Numbered from the stretch's first letter, positions 1 to 8,610 are shown. The stretch: DNA of 64,000 nucleotides from an uncultured Stenotrophomonas sp. (GCF_913778665.1 NZ_CAJYVQ010000008.1:372001-436000), one strand, 5' to 3'. Made by a program: numbers and translations. The notes: a model not told the origin generated them from the sequence alone.

Positions 1-138
1 GAACGCTGGGAGTTTGACGACATCACGCGTTGCCCGACAGTACACACCTCGCTGGGGCTTCCCGTGGAGTGGCGGGACACTCCGTTGCCACTGCGTGTTC
101 GCAGTGGACGCTTCAGCATTCGCATCCCTTCTCCCTGA
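1..138 (+). CDS. C-terminal end of an unknown protein (cut by window edge)
   Basis: Frame 1 is open from the first base to a TGA at 136-138 and gives 45 residues. They begin ERWEFDDITRC and end with a basic, strand-like tail (LPLRVRSGRFSIRIPSP). The stop directly abuts the stop of the convergent thioesterase gene at 139, which is typical of tight tail-to-tail gene packing and favours a real coding end. I do not recognise the family from this fragment, and no function is proposed. A chance open frame is possible in this high-GC DNA. Confidence 0.5.
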   Translation, partial: ERWEFDDITRCPTVHTSLGLPVEWRDTPLPLRVRSGRFSIRIPSP

Positions 139-576
139 TCAGGCCGGGAGGGCGAGCTCGCCTGCTTCGCGCAGTCGTTGCGCATACTCCTCGGTAAACA
201 GTCCCGCCAGAGCCTGCCGCTGTGTTGCGTCGATCTCACGTGCCGCATTGGCCGCATAATCGAAGTGCACCATCACGCAGCGCCCGCTGGCGACCAGCAC
301 ATCGTGCTGGAACGCCTGCTGCACGATCGACAACGAAGACCGGCCGATGTTCTCGATGCGGGTCTCGATCCGTACCTCACGCCCGGCGTGGATCTGCTGC
401 AGGAAGTCGATCTCGTAGCGGCGCAGGATCAGCGACAGGTCGCGCATGCTGGCCTCTTGGCTGAAGTGGCGGAAGATCGCCTGGCGGCCTTCCTCGAACC
501 AGACGGGCAAGGCGGTGTTGGTGACGTGGCCGAGAACATCCACTTCGGAAAAGCGCGGAAAGACGGTAATGGACAT
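139..576 (-). CDS. acyl-CoA thioesterase, 4-hydroxybenzoyl-CoA thioesterase (hotdog) family
   Basis: The protein has 145 residues, the normal size for a single hotdog domain. Residues 10-30 carry the family signature of an Asp followed by a GHV(T/N)N-like turn and a helix with EEGR ([15 protein letters not shown]). In this family that Asp region is the active site for hydrolysing acyl-CoA thioesters. The ATG at 576 is preceded by GCGAGGAA at suitable spacing. A longer upstream open frame runs antisense over rimK and is not credible. The gene is convergent with the fragment at 1-138 and divergent from rimK. It is probably cytoplasmic; the substrate cannot be told from sequence. Confidence 0.85.
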   Translation of the reverse strand: MSITVFPRFSEVDVLGHVTNTALPVWFEEGRQAIFRHFSQEASMRDLSLILRRYEIDFLQQIHAGREVRIETRIENIGRSSLSIVQQAFQHDVLVASGRCVMVHFDYAANAAREIDATQRQALAGLFTEEYAQRLREAGELALPA

Positions 577-705
577 GGGGTTCCTCGCGGGCAGGCCTGG
601 CCCTTGCAGTGTGCCGCCAGTGCCAGGCCAAGCCAGGCCGCAGGGCATCATCCACCCGCCACACGCCCGCGCTATGCTTCGCGCCTGCCGACCGATACCG
701 CCGCG

Positions 706-1584
706 ATGAAGCTCGCCATCCTGTCCCGCAACAGCTCCCTGTACTCCACCCGCCGGTTGGTCGAGGCGGCACGCGCGCGCGGCCATACCGTGCGCATCCT
801 CGACCCGCTGCGCTGCTACATGCGCATCGCCGCCGATGGCTTCTCGATGCACTACAAGGGCCGGCCGATGACCGGCGTGGACATGGTCATCCCGCGCATC
901 GGTGCGTCGATCACCCGCTACGGCACCGCCGTGCTGCGGCAGTTCGAGCTGATGGGGGCGCGCACGCCCAATCCCTCCGACGCGATCCTGCGCTCGCGCG
1001 ACAAGCTGCGCGCGCACCAGCTGCTGGCAGCCAAGGGGATCGACATGCCGGTTACGGTGTTCGGCGACAACCCCGACGACACCGTCGACCTGCTGTCCAT
1101 GCTCGGTCCGCCCCCGCACGTGGTGAAGCTCAACGAAGGCACCCAGGGCCGCGGCGTGATCCTCACCGAGAAGGCCAGCGCCTCGCGTGGCATCGTCGAG
1201 GCGCTGCGCGGCCTGTATGCCAATTTCCTGATGCAGGAATTCATCGGCGAGGCCAAGGGCGCCGACCTGCGCTGCTTCGTGGTCGGTGACCAGGTGGTGG
1301 CGTCGATGCAGCGGCAGGCGCCGGAAGGCGATTTCCGCTCCAACCTGCATGCCGGTGGCACCGCCGTGGCCGCCAAGGCCAGCCGCGCCGAGCAGCAGGT
1401 CGCTGTGCGTTCGGCCAAGGCGCTGGGCCTGTCGGTGTGCGGGGTGGATCTGATCCGCTCCGCACGGGGCCCGCTGGTGCTGGAGGTCAACTCCACGCCG
1501 GGGCTGGAAGGGATCGAAGCCGCCTGCGGGGTGGACGTGGCCACTCGCATCATCGAGCATGTTGAGAAGCTTAAAAAGCCTTGA
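706..1584 (+). CDS. rimK: ribosomal protein S6--L-glutamate ligase RimK
   Basis: The 292-residue ATP-grasp protein matches RimK length. The start (MKLAILSRN), the ATP-grasp core ([14 protein letters not shown], near residue 145) and the metal-binding C-terminal stretch [14 protein letters not shown] are characteristic. RimK adds glutamate residues to the C-terminus of ribosomal protein S6, and related enzymes ligate glutamate to other targets. The ATG at 706 has no obvious Shine-Dalgarno. It was chosen because upstream sequence in the same frame is not conserved-looking and because the N-terminus fits the family. The gene is transcribed divergently from the thioesterase and is followed by a clear terminator at 1716-1747. 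Confidence 0.93.
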   Translation: MKLAILSRNSSLYSTRRLVEAARARGHTVRILDPLRCYMRIAADGFSMHYKGRPMTGVDMVIPRIGASITRYGTAVLRQFELMGARTPNPSDAILRSRDKLRAHQLLAAKGIDMPVTVFGDNPDDTVDLLSMLGPPPHVVKLNEGTQGRGVILTEKASASRGIVEALRGLYANFLMQEFIGEAKGADLRCFVVGDQVVASMQRQAPEGDFRSNLHAGGTAVAAKASRAEQQVAVRSAKALGLSVCGVDLIRSARGPLVLEVNSTPGLEGIEAACGVDVATRIIEHVEKLKKP

Positions 1585-1599
1585 TTATTCAGTGGCTTG

Positions 1600-1747
1600 A
1601 AATTCTTTCCGGCGGATGAGACTGCACTTAACACGCCTTTAATCGGCCCGGGCGTAGCCTTCAGCGAACCGCAGCTCTGCCTCTCAGCAGGATCGGTATC
1701 GGGATACAACTTCAGACCCAGGCGGGGGCACCGCCTGGGTCTTTTTT
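1600..1747 (+). ncRNA. possible small RNA or rimK 3' transcript ending at a strong terminator
   Basis: The 246 bases between rimK and the next gene contain no credible ORF but end in a textbook terminator. About 100 bases of non-repeat sequence precede the hairpin. This could be a trailing 3' UTR of rimK or an independent small RNA. I recognise no Rfam family and see no strong promoter, so this is only a candidate. Confidence 0.2.
1716..1747 (+). terminator. Rho-independent terminator downstream of rimK
   Basis: A perfect 10-base stem (ACCCAGGCGG at 1716-1725 with CCGCCTGGGT at 1731-1740) and a 5-base loop are followed by CTTTTTT. Confidence 0.9.
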
Positions 1748-1830
1748 ATGCCTGCCGGAGGTCCCTTGTGGGCGCGGCGTGACGGCCGTAGAGTGGCCGC
1801 CATCGTTCCTGGATGGATCGGAGGCTGGCG

Positions 1831-2307
1831 ATGTACCGCATCACGATGATCGCGTTGTTGCTGGGTCTGGCCGGAGCCGCAGCGGCCAAGACGGAAAAAC
1901 CCGTTGTACAGATGGACCGGCAGTCGCCGGTGGCCGACCAGGTGCGCCAGGTCGAAAAGGCGCTCGAGGACGGCGATTACAGTGAAATCTCCGCAGATGA
2001 CCGCAGCGAGGTGCGCCAGGCACTGGCCCGCATCACCGCGCGCATGGGTGACCGCCAGAGCCTGCAGGAGCTTCCGCCGCAGGTACAGGGCGAGGTCTTC
2101 AACGACCAGGAGCGTATCAATACCCTGCTGACCCGCGCCCACGATGACAGCCGGCAGGTCTGCCAGTACACGCGCACCACCGGCAGCAACATGCCCAAGA
2201 GCCGCTGCCTGACGGTGGCCGAGCGGCGCCGGATCGCGGAGAAGGGCAAGGCGCTGTTGAATGACCAGCGCACCTTCAACAATTTGAATCCGGAAACCTC
2301 GCGCTAG
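1831..2307 (+). CDS. secreted protein of unknown function, paralogue 1 of a tandem pair
   Basis: The protein has 158 residues with a signal peptide (MYRITMIALLLGLAGAAAA, cleavage near residue 19), so it should be periplasmic or secreted. The start at 1831 has CGGAGG six bases upstream; an ATG 18 bases earlier lacks this. The mature part is charged, helical and Gln/Arg-rich. It shares with its neighbour the blocks VFNDQ, LT.A..DSR..CQ, GSN and C.TVAER, including two conserved Cys that could form a disulfide. I recognise no named family. Its position ahead of the second paralogue and a two-component system suggests a shared stress or envelope response, which is inference. Confidence 0.8.
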   Translation: MYRITMIALLLGLAGAAAAKTEKPVVQMDRQSPVADQVRQVEKALEDGDYSEISADDRSEVRQALARITARMGDRQSLQELPPQVQGEVFNDQERINTLLTRAHDDSRQVCQYTRTTGSNMPKSRCLTVAERRRIAEKGKALLNDQRTFNNLNPETSR

Positions 2308-2395
2308 GCTCCCAAGGCCCCGACCATTGGCACTTGCTGGCGTGAAGGCGGTGCGAATAGAGTCGGGATTCGCCACAGACAAGGATTTGTTTGCC

Positions 2396-2866
2396 ATGAA
2401 ACAGGCTTTGATGTCGGCCGTCCTGTTGTCAGGACTGGCCCTGGTCAGTACCGCATCGGCGTCCAAGACCAAGGACGTGTTCGTGCCCGGTCAGCCGCTG
2501 CAGCAGCAGATCGCGCGTATCGAGGTGGAGCTCAAGGACGGCGAAACCTATTCGGAGCTGAAGCAGGAGGAGCGCACCCGCGTCAATGACGCGCTGTCGC
2601 GCATGCGCACCGCCGTGGAGCAGTATCCGACGCGCGATTCCATGCCTGAACCGGTGCAAACCCAGGTCTTCAACGATCAGCAGGTCGTGAACACGGTTTT
2701 GACACAGGCGCGTGAAGATAGTCGTCTAATATGCCAACGTGAAAAGCCCATTGGTTCAAACCGGACCACCACGCAGTGCATGACCGTCGCCGAACGCGCC
2801 CGCCAGAAGGAGCGGGCACAGCAGGACATGAGGCAGGTCATGCGCGTCGGCAATACAGTCAATTAG
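2396..2866 (+). CDS. secreted protein of unknown function, paralogue 2 of a tandem pair
   Basis: The protein has 156 residues and a signal peptide (MKQALMSAVLLSGLALVSTASA). It is clearly homologous to the gene just upstream: VFNDQQVVNTVLTQAREDSR against VFNDQERINTLLTRAHDDSR, with both Cys and the TVAER block kept. The start at 2396 was chosen for the signal peptide; the open frame extends upstream without one. Only eight bases separate its stop from the GTG of the response regulator at 2875, so the two are probably co-transcribed. No family name is recognised. An extracytoplasmic sensor partner or target of the adjacent kinase is one possibility. Confidence 0.8.
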   Translation: MKQALMSAVLLSGLALVSTASASKTKDVFVPGQPLQQQIARIEVELKDGETYSELKQEERTRVNDALSRMRTAVEQYPTRDSMPEPVQTQVFNDQQVVNTVLTQAREDSRLICQREKPIGSNRTTTQCMTVAERARQKERAQQDMRQVMRVGNTVN

Positions 2867-2874
2867 AGGTGACA

Positions 2875-3552
2875 GTGAGAATCCTGGTAATCGAAGACAA
2901 CAGCGACATTGCGGCCAACCTGGGCGACTATCTGGAGGACCGCGGGCATACGGTGGACTTCGCCGCTGATGGCGTCACCGGCCTGCATCTGGCCGTAGTG
3001 CACGAGTTCGATGCGATCGTGCTGGATCTCAACCTGCCAGGCATGGATGGCATCGAAGTCTGCCGCAAGCTGCGCAATGAAGCGCGCAAGCAGACCCCGG
3101 TGCTGATGCTGACGGCCCGCGATTCGCTGGACAACAAGCTGGCCGGCTTCGATTCCGGCGCCGACGACTACCTGATCAAGCCGTTCGCGCTGCAGGAAGT
3201 GGAAGTGCGTCTGAACGCCCTGTCGCGCCGCGGCAAGGGCGTGCAGACCCGCGTGCTGGAAACCGGCGACCTGGAGTACAACCTGGACACGCTGGAAGTG
3301 CGCCGCCAGGGCAAGCTGCTGCAGCTCAACCCGACCGCACTGAAGATCCTGCAGGCGCTGATGGAAGCTGCACCGGCGGTGGTGACCCGTCAGGAACTGG
3401 AAACCCGCGTGTGGGGCGAGGAACTGCCCGACTCGGATTCCTTGCGCGTGCATATCCACGGTCTGCGTGCGGTGGTCGACAAGCCGTTTGAAGTGCCGCT
3501 GATCCAGACCCGCCATGGCATCGGATACCGCATCGCCACCCCGGAAGCCTGA
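2875..3552 (+). CDS. OmpR-family response regulator (VgrR/ColR-like)
   Basis: The protein has 225 residues: an N-terminal receiver domain (IEDN acidic pair, phospho-acceptor Asp in VLDLNLPGMDG, and TAR and IKPF switch residues) and a C-terminal winged helix ending in a GIGYRI beta-hairpin. The start is a GTG at 2875 preceded by TTAGAGG; a second GTG six bases upstream lies inside that Shine-Dalgarno and is less likely. The sequence resembles the Xanthomonas ColR/VgrR group, which regulates envelope, iron and virulence genes, but I cannot separate it from other OmpR-type regulators. The cognate kinase gene follows four bases after the stop. Confidence 0.9.
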   Translation: MRILVIEDNSDIAANLGDYLEDRGHTVDFAADGVTGLHLAVVHEFDAIVLDLNLPGMDGIEVCRKLRNEARKQTPVLMLTARDSLDNKLAGFDSGADDYLIKPFALQEVEVRLNALSRRGKGVQTRVLETGDLEYNLDTLEVRRQGKLLQLNPTALKILQALMEAAPAVVTRQELETRVWGEELPDSDSLRVHIHGLRAVVDKPFEVPLIQTRHGIGYRIATPEA

Positions 3553-3556
3553 TTCC

Positions 3557-4882
3557 GTGGCAACCAAGGTTGAGCGCCGGCGCACGCCCTACCGGCGGCG
3601 CCTGCGCAGCCGCATCATCGTGTCGTTCGTGTTGTTGGGCTTCTGCCTGACAACACTGTTCGCGTTCGCCACCAACTGGGCCCGCTTGCGCGTGGAAAAC
3701 CAGCTGGTGGAAGAGTTGATGAACCGCAACATCGACGAGTACGCACGGCGCTACTACGAGCATCCCGGGCACAACCCGGATGCGCCCGTGCTGCAGATCA
3801 AGGCATACGCCTATTCCAAGGACAAGTTCGACCGGGTGCGGGAAGAGCGCGCGCAGTGGGCGGGCTTCTCAGACGGTATCCACAGCGTCAGCGGCGATGA
3901 GCACGGCGAGCCGTACTCCTACAAGCTGGCGGTGCGCAAGACACCCGACGCCTGGTTCTTCCTCGCCTACGACATGACCGACAGCGTGCGCGGCGGCAAG
4001 CAGCTGAACCGTGCACTGGTGTTGTCGGTGCTGGTGTTCAGCGTGCTGTCGCTGGTGCTGGGCTGGTGGTCGGCCTCGAAGGTGATGAAGCCGGTCTCGG
4101 ACCTCGCCGCCCGCCTGCGTGCCTATCGCGGTGGCACCAGCGATCCCGAGCCCCTGGCTCCCCGCTTCCCCGATGACGAGGTGGGGCAGCTGGCACAGGC
4201 GTTGGACGACTATTCCTCGCGGCTGACCGAAGTGGTGCAGCGCGACCGTGAGTTCAATGCCGACGTCAGCCATGAATTGCGTACCCCGCTGGCAGTGATC
4301 CGTGGCGCCACCGAACTGCTGCTGACCCGCCCCGGCCTGGACGAGAAGGTCCTGCAGCGCCTGCAGCGCATCCAGCGTGCCGAACAACAGTGCAGCGACC
4401 TGATTGGCGCCCTGCTGCTCCTGTCGCGCAACGAGCGCGGGCAGGGCACCAGCAATGTGGCCCGTGTCGCCGAACAGCTGCTCGACGCACACCGCGCACA
4501 GCTGGGCGGCAAGCCGCTGGAGCTGGCGCTGGAAGGTGAGCGCAACCTGGTGATCGATGCGCCCGAGGCGGCCTTGTCGGTGGCACTGGGCAACCTGATC
4601 GGCAATGCAGTGAAGTACTCGCAGGACGGCGAGGTGCGGGTCTTTGTCGGCGCCAACTCGGTGTCGGTGACCGACAGTGGTCCGGGGCTGAGCGAAGAGG
4701 ATGCCGCCAAGCTGTTCCAGCGAGGTTATCGCGGCACGCACGCCGGCCACTCGCAGGGCGGCGGTATCGGCCTGTCGATCGTCAGCCGCCTGTGCGACCT
4801 GTACGGCTGGCAGGTGAGCGTGCGTCCGGGCGGCGAGCGCGGTGTGATCGCGACGCTGACGTTCTCGCCGAAGCCGCTGTAA
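3557..4882 (+). CDS. sensor histidine kinase paired with the 2875 regulator
   Basis: The protein has 441 residues from a GTG at 3557, four bases after the regulator stop; an ATG at 3515 in the same frame would overlap the regulator and add 14 residues. Two membrane helices (about residues 20-40 and 165-185) bracket a periplasmic domain of about 120 residues. These are followed by HAMP, a H-box (FNADVSHELRTPLAVIRG), an N-box (NLIGNAVKYS) and G-boxes (DSGPGL, GGGIGLSI). It should autophosphorylate on the H-box His and phosphorylate the upstream regulator. The signal is unknown. The gene is followed by SMAG repeats. Confidence 0.9.
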   Translation: MATKVERRRTPYRRRLRSRIIVSFVLLGFCLTTLFAFATNWARLRVENQLVEELMNRNIDEYARRYYEHPGHNPDAPVLQIKAYAYSKDKFDRVREERAQWAGFSDGIHSVSGDEHGEPYSYKLAVRKTPDAWFFLAYDMTDSVRGGKQLNRALVLSVLVFSVLSLVLGWWSASKVMKPVSDLAARLRAYRGGTSDPEPLAPRFPDDEVGQLAQALDDYSSRLTEVVQRDREFNADVSHELRTPLAVIRGATELLLTRPGLDEKVLQRLQRIQRAEQQCSDLIGALLLLSRNERGQGTSNVARVAEQLLDAHRAQLGGKPLELALEGERNLVIDAPEAALSVALGNLIGNAVKYSQDGEVRVFVGANSVSVTDSGPGLSEEDAAKLFQRGYRGTHAGHSQGGGIGLSIVSRLCDLYGWQVSVRPGGERGVIATLTFSPKPL

Positions 4883-4906
4883 GCGGGCTTCGCCCTGCTT
4901 TGGTGG

Positions 4907-4926
4907 GTGCCGACCTTGGTCGGCAC
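4907..4926. repeat. SMAG-type palindromic repeat
   Basis: GTGCCGACC, TT, GGTCGGCAC form a perfect 9-base stem preceded by GGTGG in place of the usual GTAG lead. It lies downstream of the histidine kinase and may act as a transcript 3' end. Confidence 0.6.
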
Positions 4927-5157
4927 TGAAGCCTCCGCAAGGCCCCATATGGCTCCAATGTCGCAAGCAACACGAAAGCGCCTCTTCGAGGTAGTAGGAA
5001 CTTGAAACCGCGCCTGTCGCTCGGTTGCGGCGGCGTGTCGTGGCTCACGGTTCCGGCGATCCGCACCGCGGTTGCCGCATTTACCTCCTGACAGACTGGC
5101 ATGCAGATGGCCAGATGCATGCGCCGGAATCGCCCGTCGTCAGCCAGGAGCGTCGCC

Positions 5158-5574
5158 ATGTCAGACCGCACCCGTTACCCCAACCTGCACCAGCTGGTCG
5201 GCGAGTCGGTCAGCCAGCTGTCGGCGCACGTTGCCCAGCGTGTCGAGAACCTGTTGTCCCGGTGCGACGGCCTGATGCCGATCCTCGTGGCACAGATGGA
5301 CATGGATGACATCACTGGCGGCGCAGCACAGCGCGCCGGGCTGGAACCACCGCAGGCCGGCACGCTGGCCGACGTCCGGCACACCGTCGCAGGCATCACC
5401 CTACTGACAAGGATGATGTATGCCGCACATATCGCACGCACGCGCGGAGGCCCGCTGCAGGTCGTATCACCGGACGCAGTGGAAGGGCTGCTGCTGGCCG
5501 CACGCGAACTGACCTGCTACGCGCAGCAGCAGTTGCAGGCAGAGAGGGCCCGGGGTTCGGCGACGCTGCAGTAA
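5158..5574 (+). CDS. conserved small protein of unknown function
   Basis: The protein has 138 residues and no signal peptide or membrane helix, so it is probably cytoplasmic. The start at 5158 is supported by CCAGGAG seven bases upstream; an ATG at 5101 in the same frame has no such signal. The sequence is predicted to be mostly helical (VGESVSQLSAHVAQRVENLLSR near the start, LLLAARELTCYAQQQLQAER near the end). I recognise no domain. It stands alone between the two-component pair and the convergent coaE gene, with SMAG-like sequence on both sides. Confidence 0.65.
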   Translation: MSDRTRYPNLHQLVGESVSQLSAHVAQRVENLLSRCDGLMPILVAQMDMDDITGGAAQRAGLEPPQAGTLADVRHTVAGITLLTRMMYAAHIARTRGGPLQVVSPDAVEGLLLAARELTCYAQQQLQAERARGSATLQ

Positions 5575-5582
5575 ACGTCGAC

Positions 5583-5605
5583 GTAGATCCACGCCATGCG
5601 TCGAT
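5583..5605. repeat. degenerate SMAG repeat
   Basis: GTAGATCCACGCCATGCGT with a partly mismatched palindrome lies between two convergent genes. It matches the GTAG-ATCCACGC subclass seen elsewhere in the window. Confidence 0.5.
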
Positions 5606-5607
5606 GC

Positions 5608-6228
5608 TTACGCAGGGAAATTTCCCGCCAACCCCAAATATCGCGCATGCAGCGCTTCCACCTGCGCCTGCAGGTCCTCCGGCCGCCCATCATTGACCAC
5701 GACGTCATCGGCCAGCAGCAACCGCTGCGTGCGGCTGGCCTGGGCGGCGATCATGCGGTCAGCCAGCGCGGCGTCGATGCCGTCGCGCTGCATCAGGCGG
5801 GCATGCTGCACGGCTTCCGGCGCATCCACCAGCAGCACCCGATCCAGCCAGGGGTAGGCGTCGCGCCCACCCACCTCGGTCAGCAGCGGGATGGCTGCAA
5901 TCGCATACGGACTGGTCGCCTGCTCGCATTGCTGTTGCATCAGCAGGCGGATGGCCGGGTGGGTAATGGCTTCCAGCGCCGTGCGCTCGGCCGGGTCGGC
6001 AAACACGTGGGCACGCAGGCGACTGCGGTCCAGCTTGCCGTCGGCCTGCAGCATGTCGGCTCCAAACCGCTCGGCGATGCGGGCCAACGCCGGGCTGCCG
6101 GCGGCGACCACCGCGCGGGCGGCCAGGTCGGCGTCGGCCACTACGATGCCCAGCGCTTCGAAGCGCCGGGTCACCTCGCTCTTGCCGGCAGCAATGCCGC
6201 CGGTCAGGCCCACCACATACCGGCTCAT
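5608..6228 (-). CDS. coaE: dephospho-CoA kinase CoaE
   Basis: The 206-residue P-loop kinase catalyses the last step of coenzyme A synthesis, phosphorylating the ribose 3'-OH of dephospho-CoA. The N-terminal GLTGGIAAGKS P-loop, the D-A-D motif (VVADADLAARAVV), THPAIR and IPLLTE are all CoaE landmarks, and the length is standard. It is the last gene of a leftward pilC-pilD-coaE run, with 11 bases between pilD and coaE. That arrangement is usual in gamma-proteobacteria and probably gives co-transcription with the pilus genes. The start at 6228 was chosen to begin MSRYVVGLTGG. Confidence 0.95.
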   Translation of the reverse strand: MSRYVVGLTGGIAAGKSEVTRRFEALGIVVADADLAARAVVAAGSPALARIAERFGADMLQADGKLDRSRLRAHVFADPAERTALEAITHPAIRLLMQQQCEQATSPYAIAAIPLLTEVGGRDAYPWLDRVLLVDAPEAVQHARLMQRDGIDAALADRMIAAQASRTQRLLLADDVVVNDGRPEDLQAQVEALHARYLGLAGNFPA

Positions 6229-6239
6229 GGGGGATCCCC

Positions 6240-7103
6240 TCAGCGCAGCCCGCTCAGGACCAGATACTGCTCCACCAGCGGCGCGCCCCACATGAAGTAC
6301 AGCCAGCCGGCGATGGCCAGGTAGGGGCCGAACGGGATCGGGGTGGCGCGGTCACGGCCCCGGCTGTACAGCCAGATCGAGCCGATGATGGCACCCAGCA
6401 CCGAGGACAGCAGGATGATCGGCAGGATGCCCTTCAGGCCGCACCAGGCGCCGAGCGCCGCCAGCAGCTTGAAATCGCCGTGGCCCATGCCTTCCTTGCC
6501 GGTCAGCTGCTTGAACAGCCACCAGACGGTCCACAGCGACAGGTAGCCAACCGCCGCGCCCACCAGGGCGGGCTTGGCCGGCATGTACAGGTTGTCGATG
6601 CTGCCTATCAGGCCCAGCCACATAAGCGGCAGGGTCAACTGGTCCGGCAGCAGCTGGGTGCGCAGATCAATGCCGGACAGGGCAATCAGGAAGCAGGTCA
6701 GCACGATGGCGCCGAAGCCCTGCCAGCCGAAGCCGAACTGCCAGACGCAGGCCAGCACCAGCACCGAGGTCAGCGCTTCCACCAGCGGGTACTGCAGCGA
6801 GATCGGCGCCTTGCAGTGGCGGCACTTGCCGCCCTGGATGATCCAGCTGAACAGGGGAATGTTCTCGTACCAGCTCAGCTTGTGCTTGCAGTGCGGGCAG
6901 TGCGAAGGCTCGACCACGATGCCCGGTGGGGGTGGTTCATAGAAGTCCGGTTCTTCCAGGACCTCGCGCGCGTCGCGCTTCCACTGCCATTCCAGCCGCT
7001 TGGGCAGGCGCAGGATGACGACGTTCAGGAAACTGCCCAGCAGCAGTCCGAAGGCGGCCGCGGCGGGGTAGCCGAGGCCGGGATGCTGGTCTAGAAAAGC
7101 CAT
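6240..7103 (-). CDS. pilD: type IV prepilin peptidase / N-methyltransferase PilD
   Basis: The protein has 287 residues and spans the inner membrane about eight times. It cuts the leader of prepilins and methylates the new N-terminal Phe. An N-terminal GSFLNVVILRLP block precedes two CxxC pairs (CPHC, CRHC) that bind zinc in the methylase domain. The aspartate protease sites are visible as the Asp in GIDLRTQLLPD and in the GMGHGDFKLL motif. The ATG at 7103 follows the pilC stop by seven bases. It should process both pilins encoded at 8725 and 9262. Confidence 0.96.
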   Translation of the reverse strand: MAFLDQHPGLGYPAAAAFGLLLGSFLNVVILRLPKRLEWQWKRDAREVLEEPDFYEPPPPGIVVEPSHCPHCKHKLSWYENIPLFSWIIQGGKCRHCKAPISLQYPLVEALTSVLVLACVWQFGFGWQGFGAIVLTCFLIALSGIDLRTQLLPDQLTLPLMWLGLIGSIDNLYMPAKPALVGAAVGYLSLWTVWWLFKQLTGKEGMGHGDFKLLAALGAWCGLKGILPIILLSSVLGAIIGSIWLYSRGRDRATPIPFGPYLAIAGWLYFMWGAPLVEQYLVLSGLR

Positions 7104-7110
7104 GTATGTT

Positions 7111-8370
7111 TTATCCGACGACGGCGCCGAGTTTGAAGATGGGAAGGTACATGCCGATGACCATACCGCCAACGACGACGCCAATGAAGACCATGATCAT
7201 TGGTTCGAGCAGGCTGCTCAGGGCGTCAACGGCATTGTTGACCTCCTGCTCATAGTACTCGGCCACCTTGAACAGCATGGCGTCCAGCGCGCCGGCTTCC
7301 TCACCGATGCCGGTCATCTGGATGACCATGTGCGGGAACAGGGCGGTCTGCTTCATCGCCATGTTCACCGGATAGCCCACCGACACGTCGTCACGCATGC
7401 GCAGCACGGATTCCTCGTAGACCTTGTTGCCGGTCGCGCCAGCGACGATTCCGAGTGCTTCCACCAGCGGCACGCCGGCCTTGAAGGTCACTGCCGTAGT
7501 ACGGGCGAACCGGGCAATCGAGCTGTTGTGCATGATCTGGCCGATCACCGGCACCTTCAGGATCAGACGATCCATCGAGTGCTGCATCTTTGGCGATCGC
7601 TTGTATGCCATGACGAAGCCTACGCCAGCGCCGATCACGACGATGAGCATTAGCCACCACCAGGACACCATGAAACGCGAAGCAGCAACGATCATCTGGG
7701 TGAAGGCGGGCAGTTCCGCGCCAAAACCACGGAAGACCTCTTCGAACTGAGGAACCACGAAGATCAGCAGGATTGCACTCACGGCAATCGCGACGGCGAC
7801 AACCATGGCCGGGTAGAACAGCGCTTTCTTGATCTTGCCTTTAAGGCCTTCGATGTTCTCTTTATAGGTGGCAACCGTATCGAGGACCGTTTCCAGGACG
7901 CCGGCGCCTTCGCCGGCGCGGACAAGGTTCCGATAGAGCTCGTCAAACTGGACCGGATGCTTGCTGACCGCCTCATAGAGCGATGAGCCGCCTTCAATGT
8001 CCGTCTTGATGGTTTCTACCATCTTCTTCATGCGCGGGTTCTTGTGCCCACTGCCGATGATGTCCAGTGCCGATACGATCGGTACGCCGGATTTCATCAT
8101 TGTGGCCATCTGCCGACTGAAGAAGGCAATGTCCTTAGGTGAAACGGGTTTACCTGCCGCGCCGAACAGCGGCTTTGGCTTGGGCTTGACCTGCCCGGGG
8201 TTGATACCCTGTTTACGCAACTCAGCTCGCAGCAGATTGGCGTTCTTCGCCAACTGCTCGCCCTTCATCTTGATCCCCCGCTTGTCGGTCCCCTCCCAGA
8301 CAAACGGTTGCAGCTCCATGGTGGCGCGGGCCACCGGCTCCCTCTTGATCGCACTGCGACTGACAGACAT
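7111..8370 (-). CDS. pilC: type IV pilus inner-membrane platform protein PilC
   Basis: The protein has 419 residues, the normal length, with two GspF-type domains. Each starts with an FxRQMATMM- or FARTTAVT-like segment and ends in hydrophobic helices. It sits in the inner membrane and couples the motor ATPases PilB/PilT to pilin assembly. The start at 8370 (MSVSRSAIKREP) has GGGGAG upstream; the frame stays open farther upstream without conserved sequence. It is transcribed divergently from pilA across a 354-base regulatory region and is the first gene of pilC-pilD-coaE. Confidence 0.96.
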   Translation of the reverse strand: MSVSRSAIKREPVARATMELQPFVWEGTDKRGIKMKGEQLAKNANLLRAELRKQGINPGQVKPKPKPLFGAAGKPVSPKDIAFFSRQMATMMKSGVPIVSALDIIGSGHKNPRMKKMVETIKTDIEGGSSLYEAVSKHPVQFDELYRNLVRAGEGAGVLETVLDTVATYKENIEGLKGKIKKALFYPAMVVAVAIAVSAILLIFVVPQFEEVFRGFGAELPAFTQMIVAASRFMVSWWWLMLIVVIGAGVGFVMAYKRSPKMQHSMDRLILKVPVIGQIMHNSSIARFARTTAVTFKAGVPLVEALGIVAGATGNKVYEESVLRMRDDVSVGYPVNMAMKQTALFPHMVIQMTGIGEEAGALDAMLFKVAEYYEQEVNNAVDALSSLLEPMIMVFIGVVVGGMVIGMYLPIFKLGAVVG

Positions 8371-8433
8371 ATCGGCTCCCCAAGACCCGCCATCCCCAGG
8401 CGGGCGTCTAGCCGTCGATGGTAGCGGGTTCGC

Positions 8434-8460
8434 GCCCGTCTGGGCAGTTGCCAGACGGGC
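8434..8460. promoter_or_regulatory. inverted repeat between pilC and pilA
   Basis: GCCCGTCTGG at 8434-8443 and CCAGACGGGC at 8451-8460 form a perfect 10-base stem with a 7-base loop. No T-run follows on either strand, so it is not an obvious terminator. It lies 64 bases upstream of the pilC start and could be an operator or a leader hairpin. Confidence 0.35.
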
Positions 8461-8494
8461 CGTCATGCGAAATCGTGCCCGATGCCGGCCAAAG

Positions 8495-8511
8495 GTGACG
8501 CACTGCGTCAC
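8495..8511. promoter_or_regulatory. 17-base perfect palindrome upstream of pilA, candidate activator (PilR) site
   Basis: GTGACGCA, C, TGCGTCAC is a perfect 8-1-8 palindrome about 115 bases upstream of the sigma-54 promoter. That is the usual distance for an NtrC-family enhancer site. PilR, encoded at 13897, is the obvious candidate, but the assignment is inference. Confidence 0.45.
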
Positions 8512-8610
8512 ATTGCCGCGTCCATCGCAGATTCGCAGTCAGGGGGTTCCCATCCGCAAAATTGCTGCCATCATGGGCGCGGGGAAATCCAGGGGGAGGC
8601 GTGCCGGGGT

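Noticed and set aside
3515-3556. Upstream ATG start for the histidine kinase at 3557
   Set aside because: It would overlap the regulator by 38 bases and has no ribosome site. Kept as an alternative only.
8434-8460. Terminator between pilC and pilA
   Set aside because: There is a good stem but no T-run on either strand, and it lies upstream of both genes.
8495-8511. CRP/Clp-type binding site
   Set aside because: TGTGA and TCAC halves are present on the reverse strand but the spacing is nine, not six bases.
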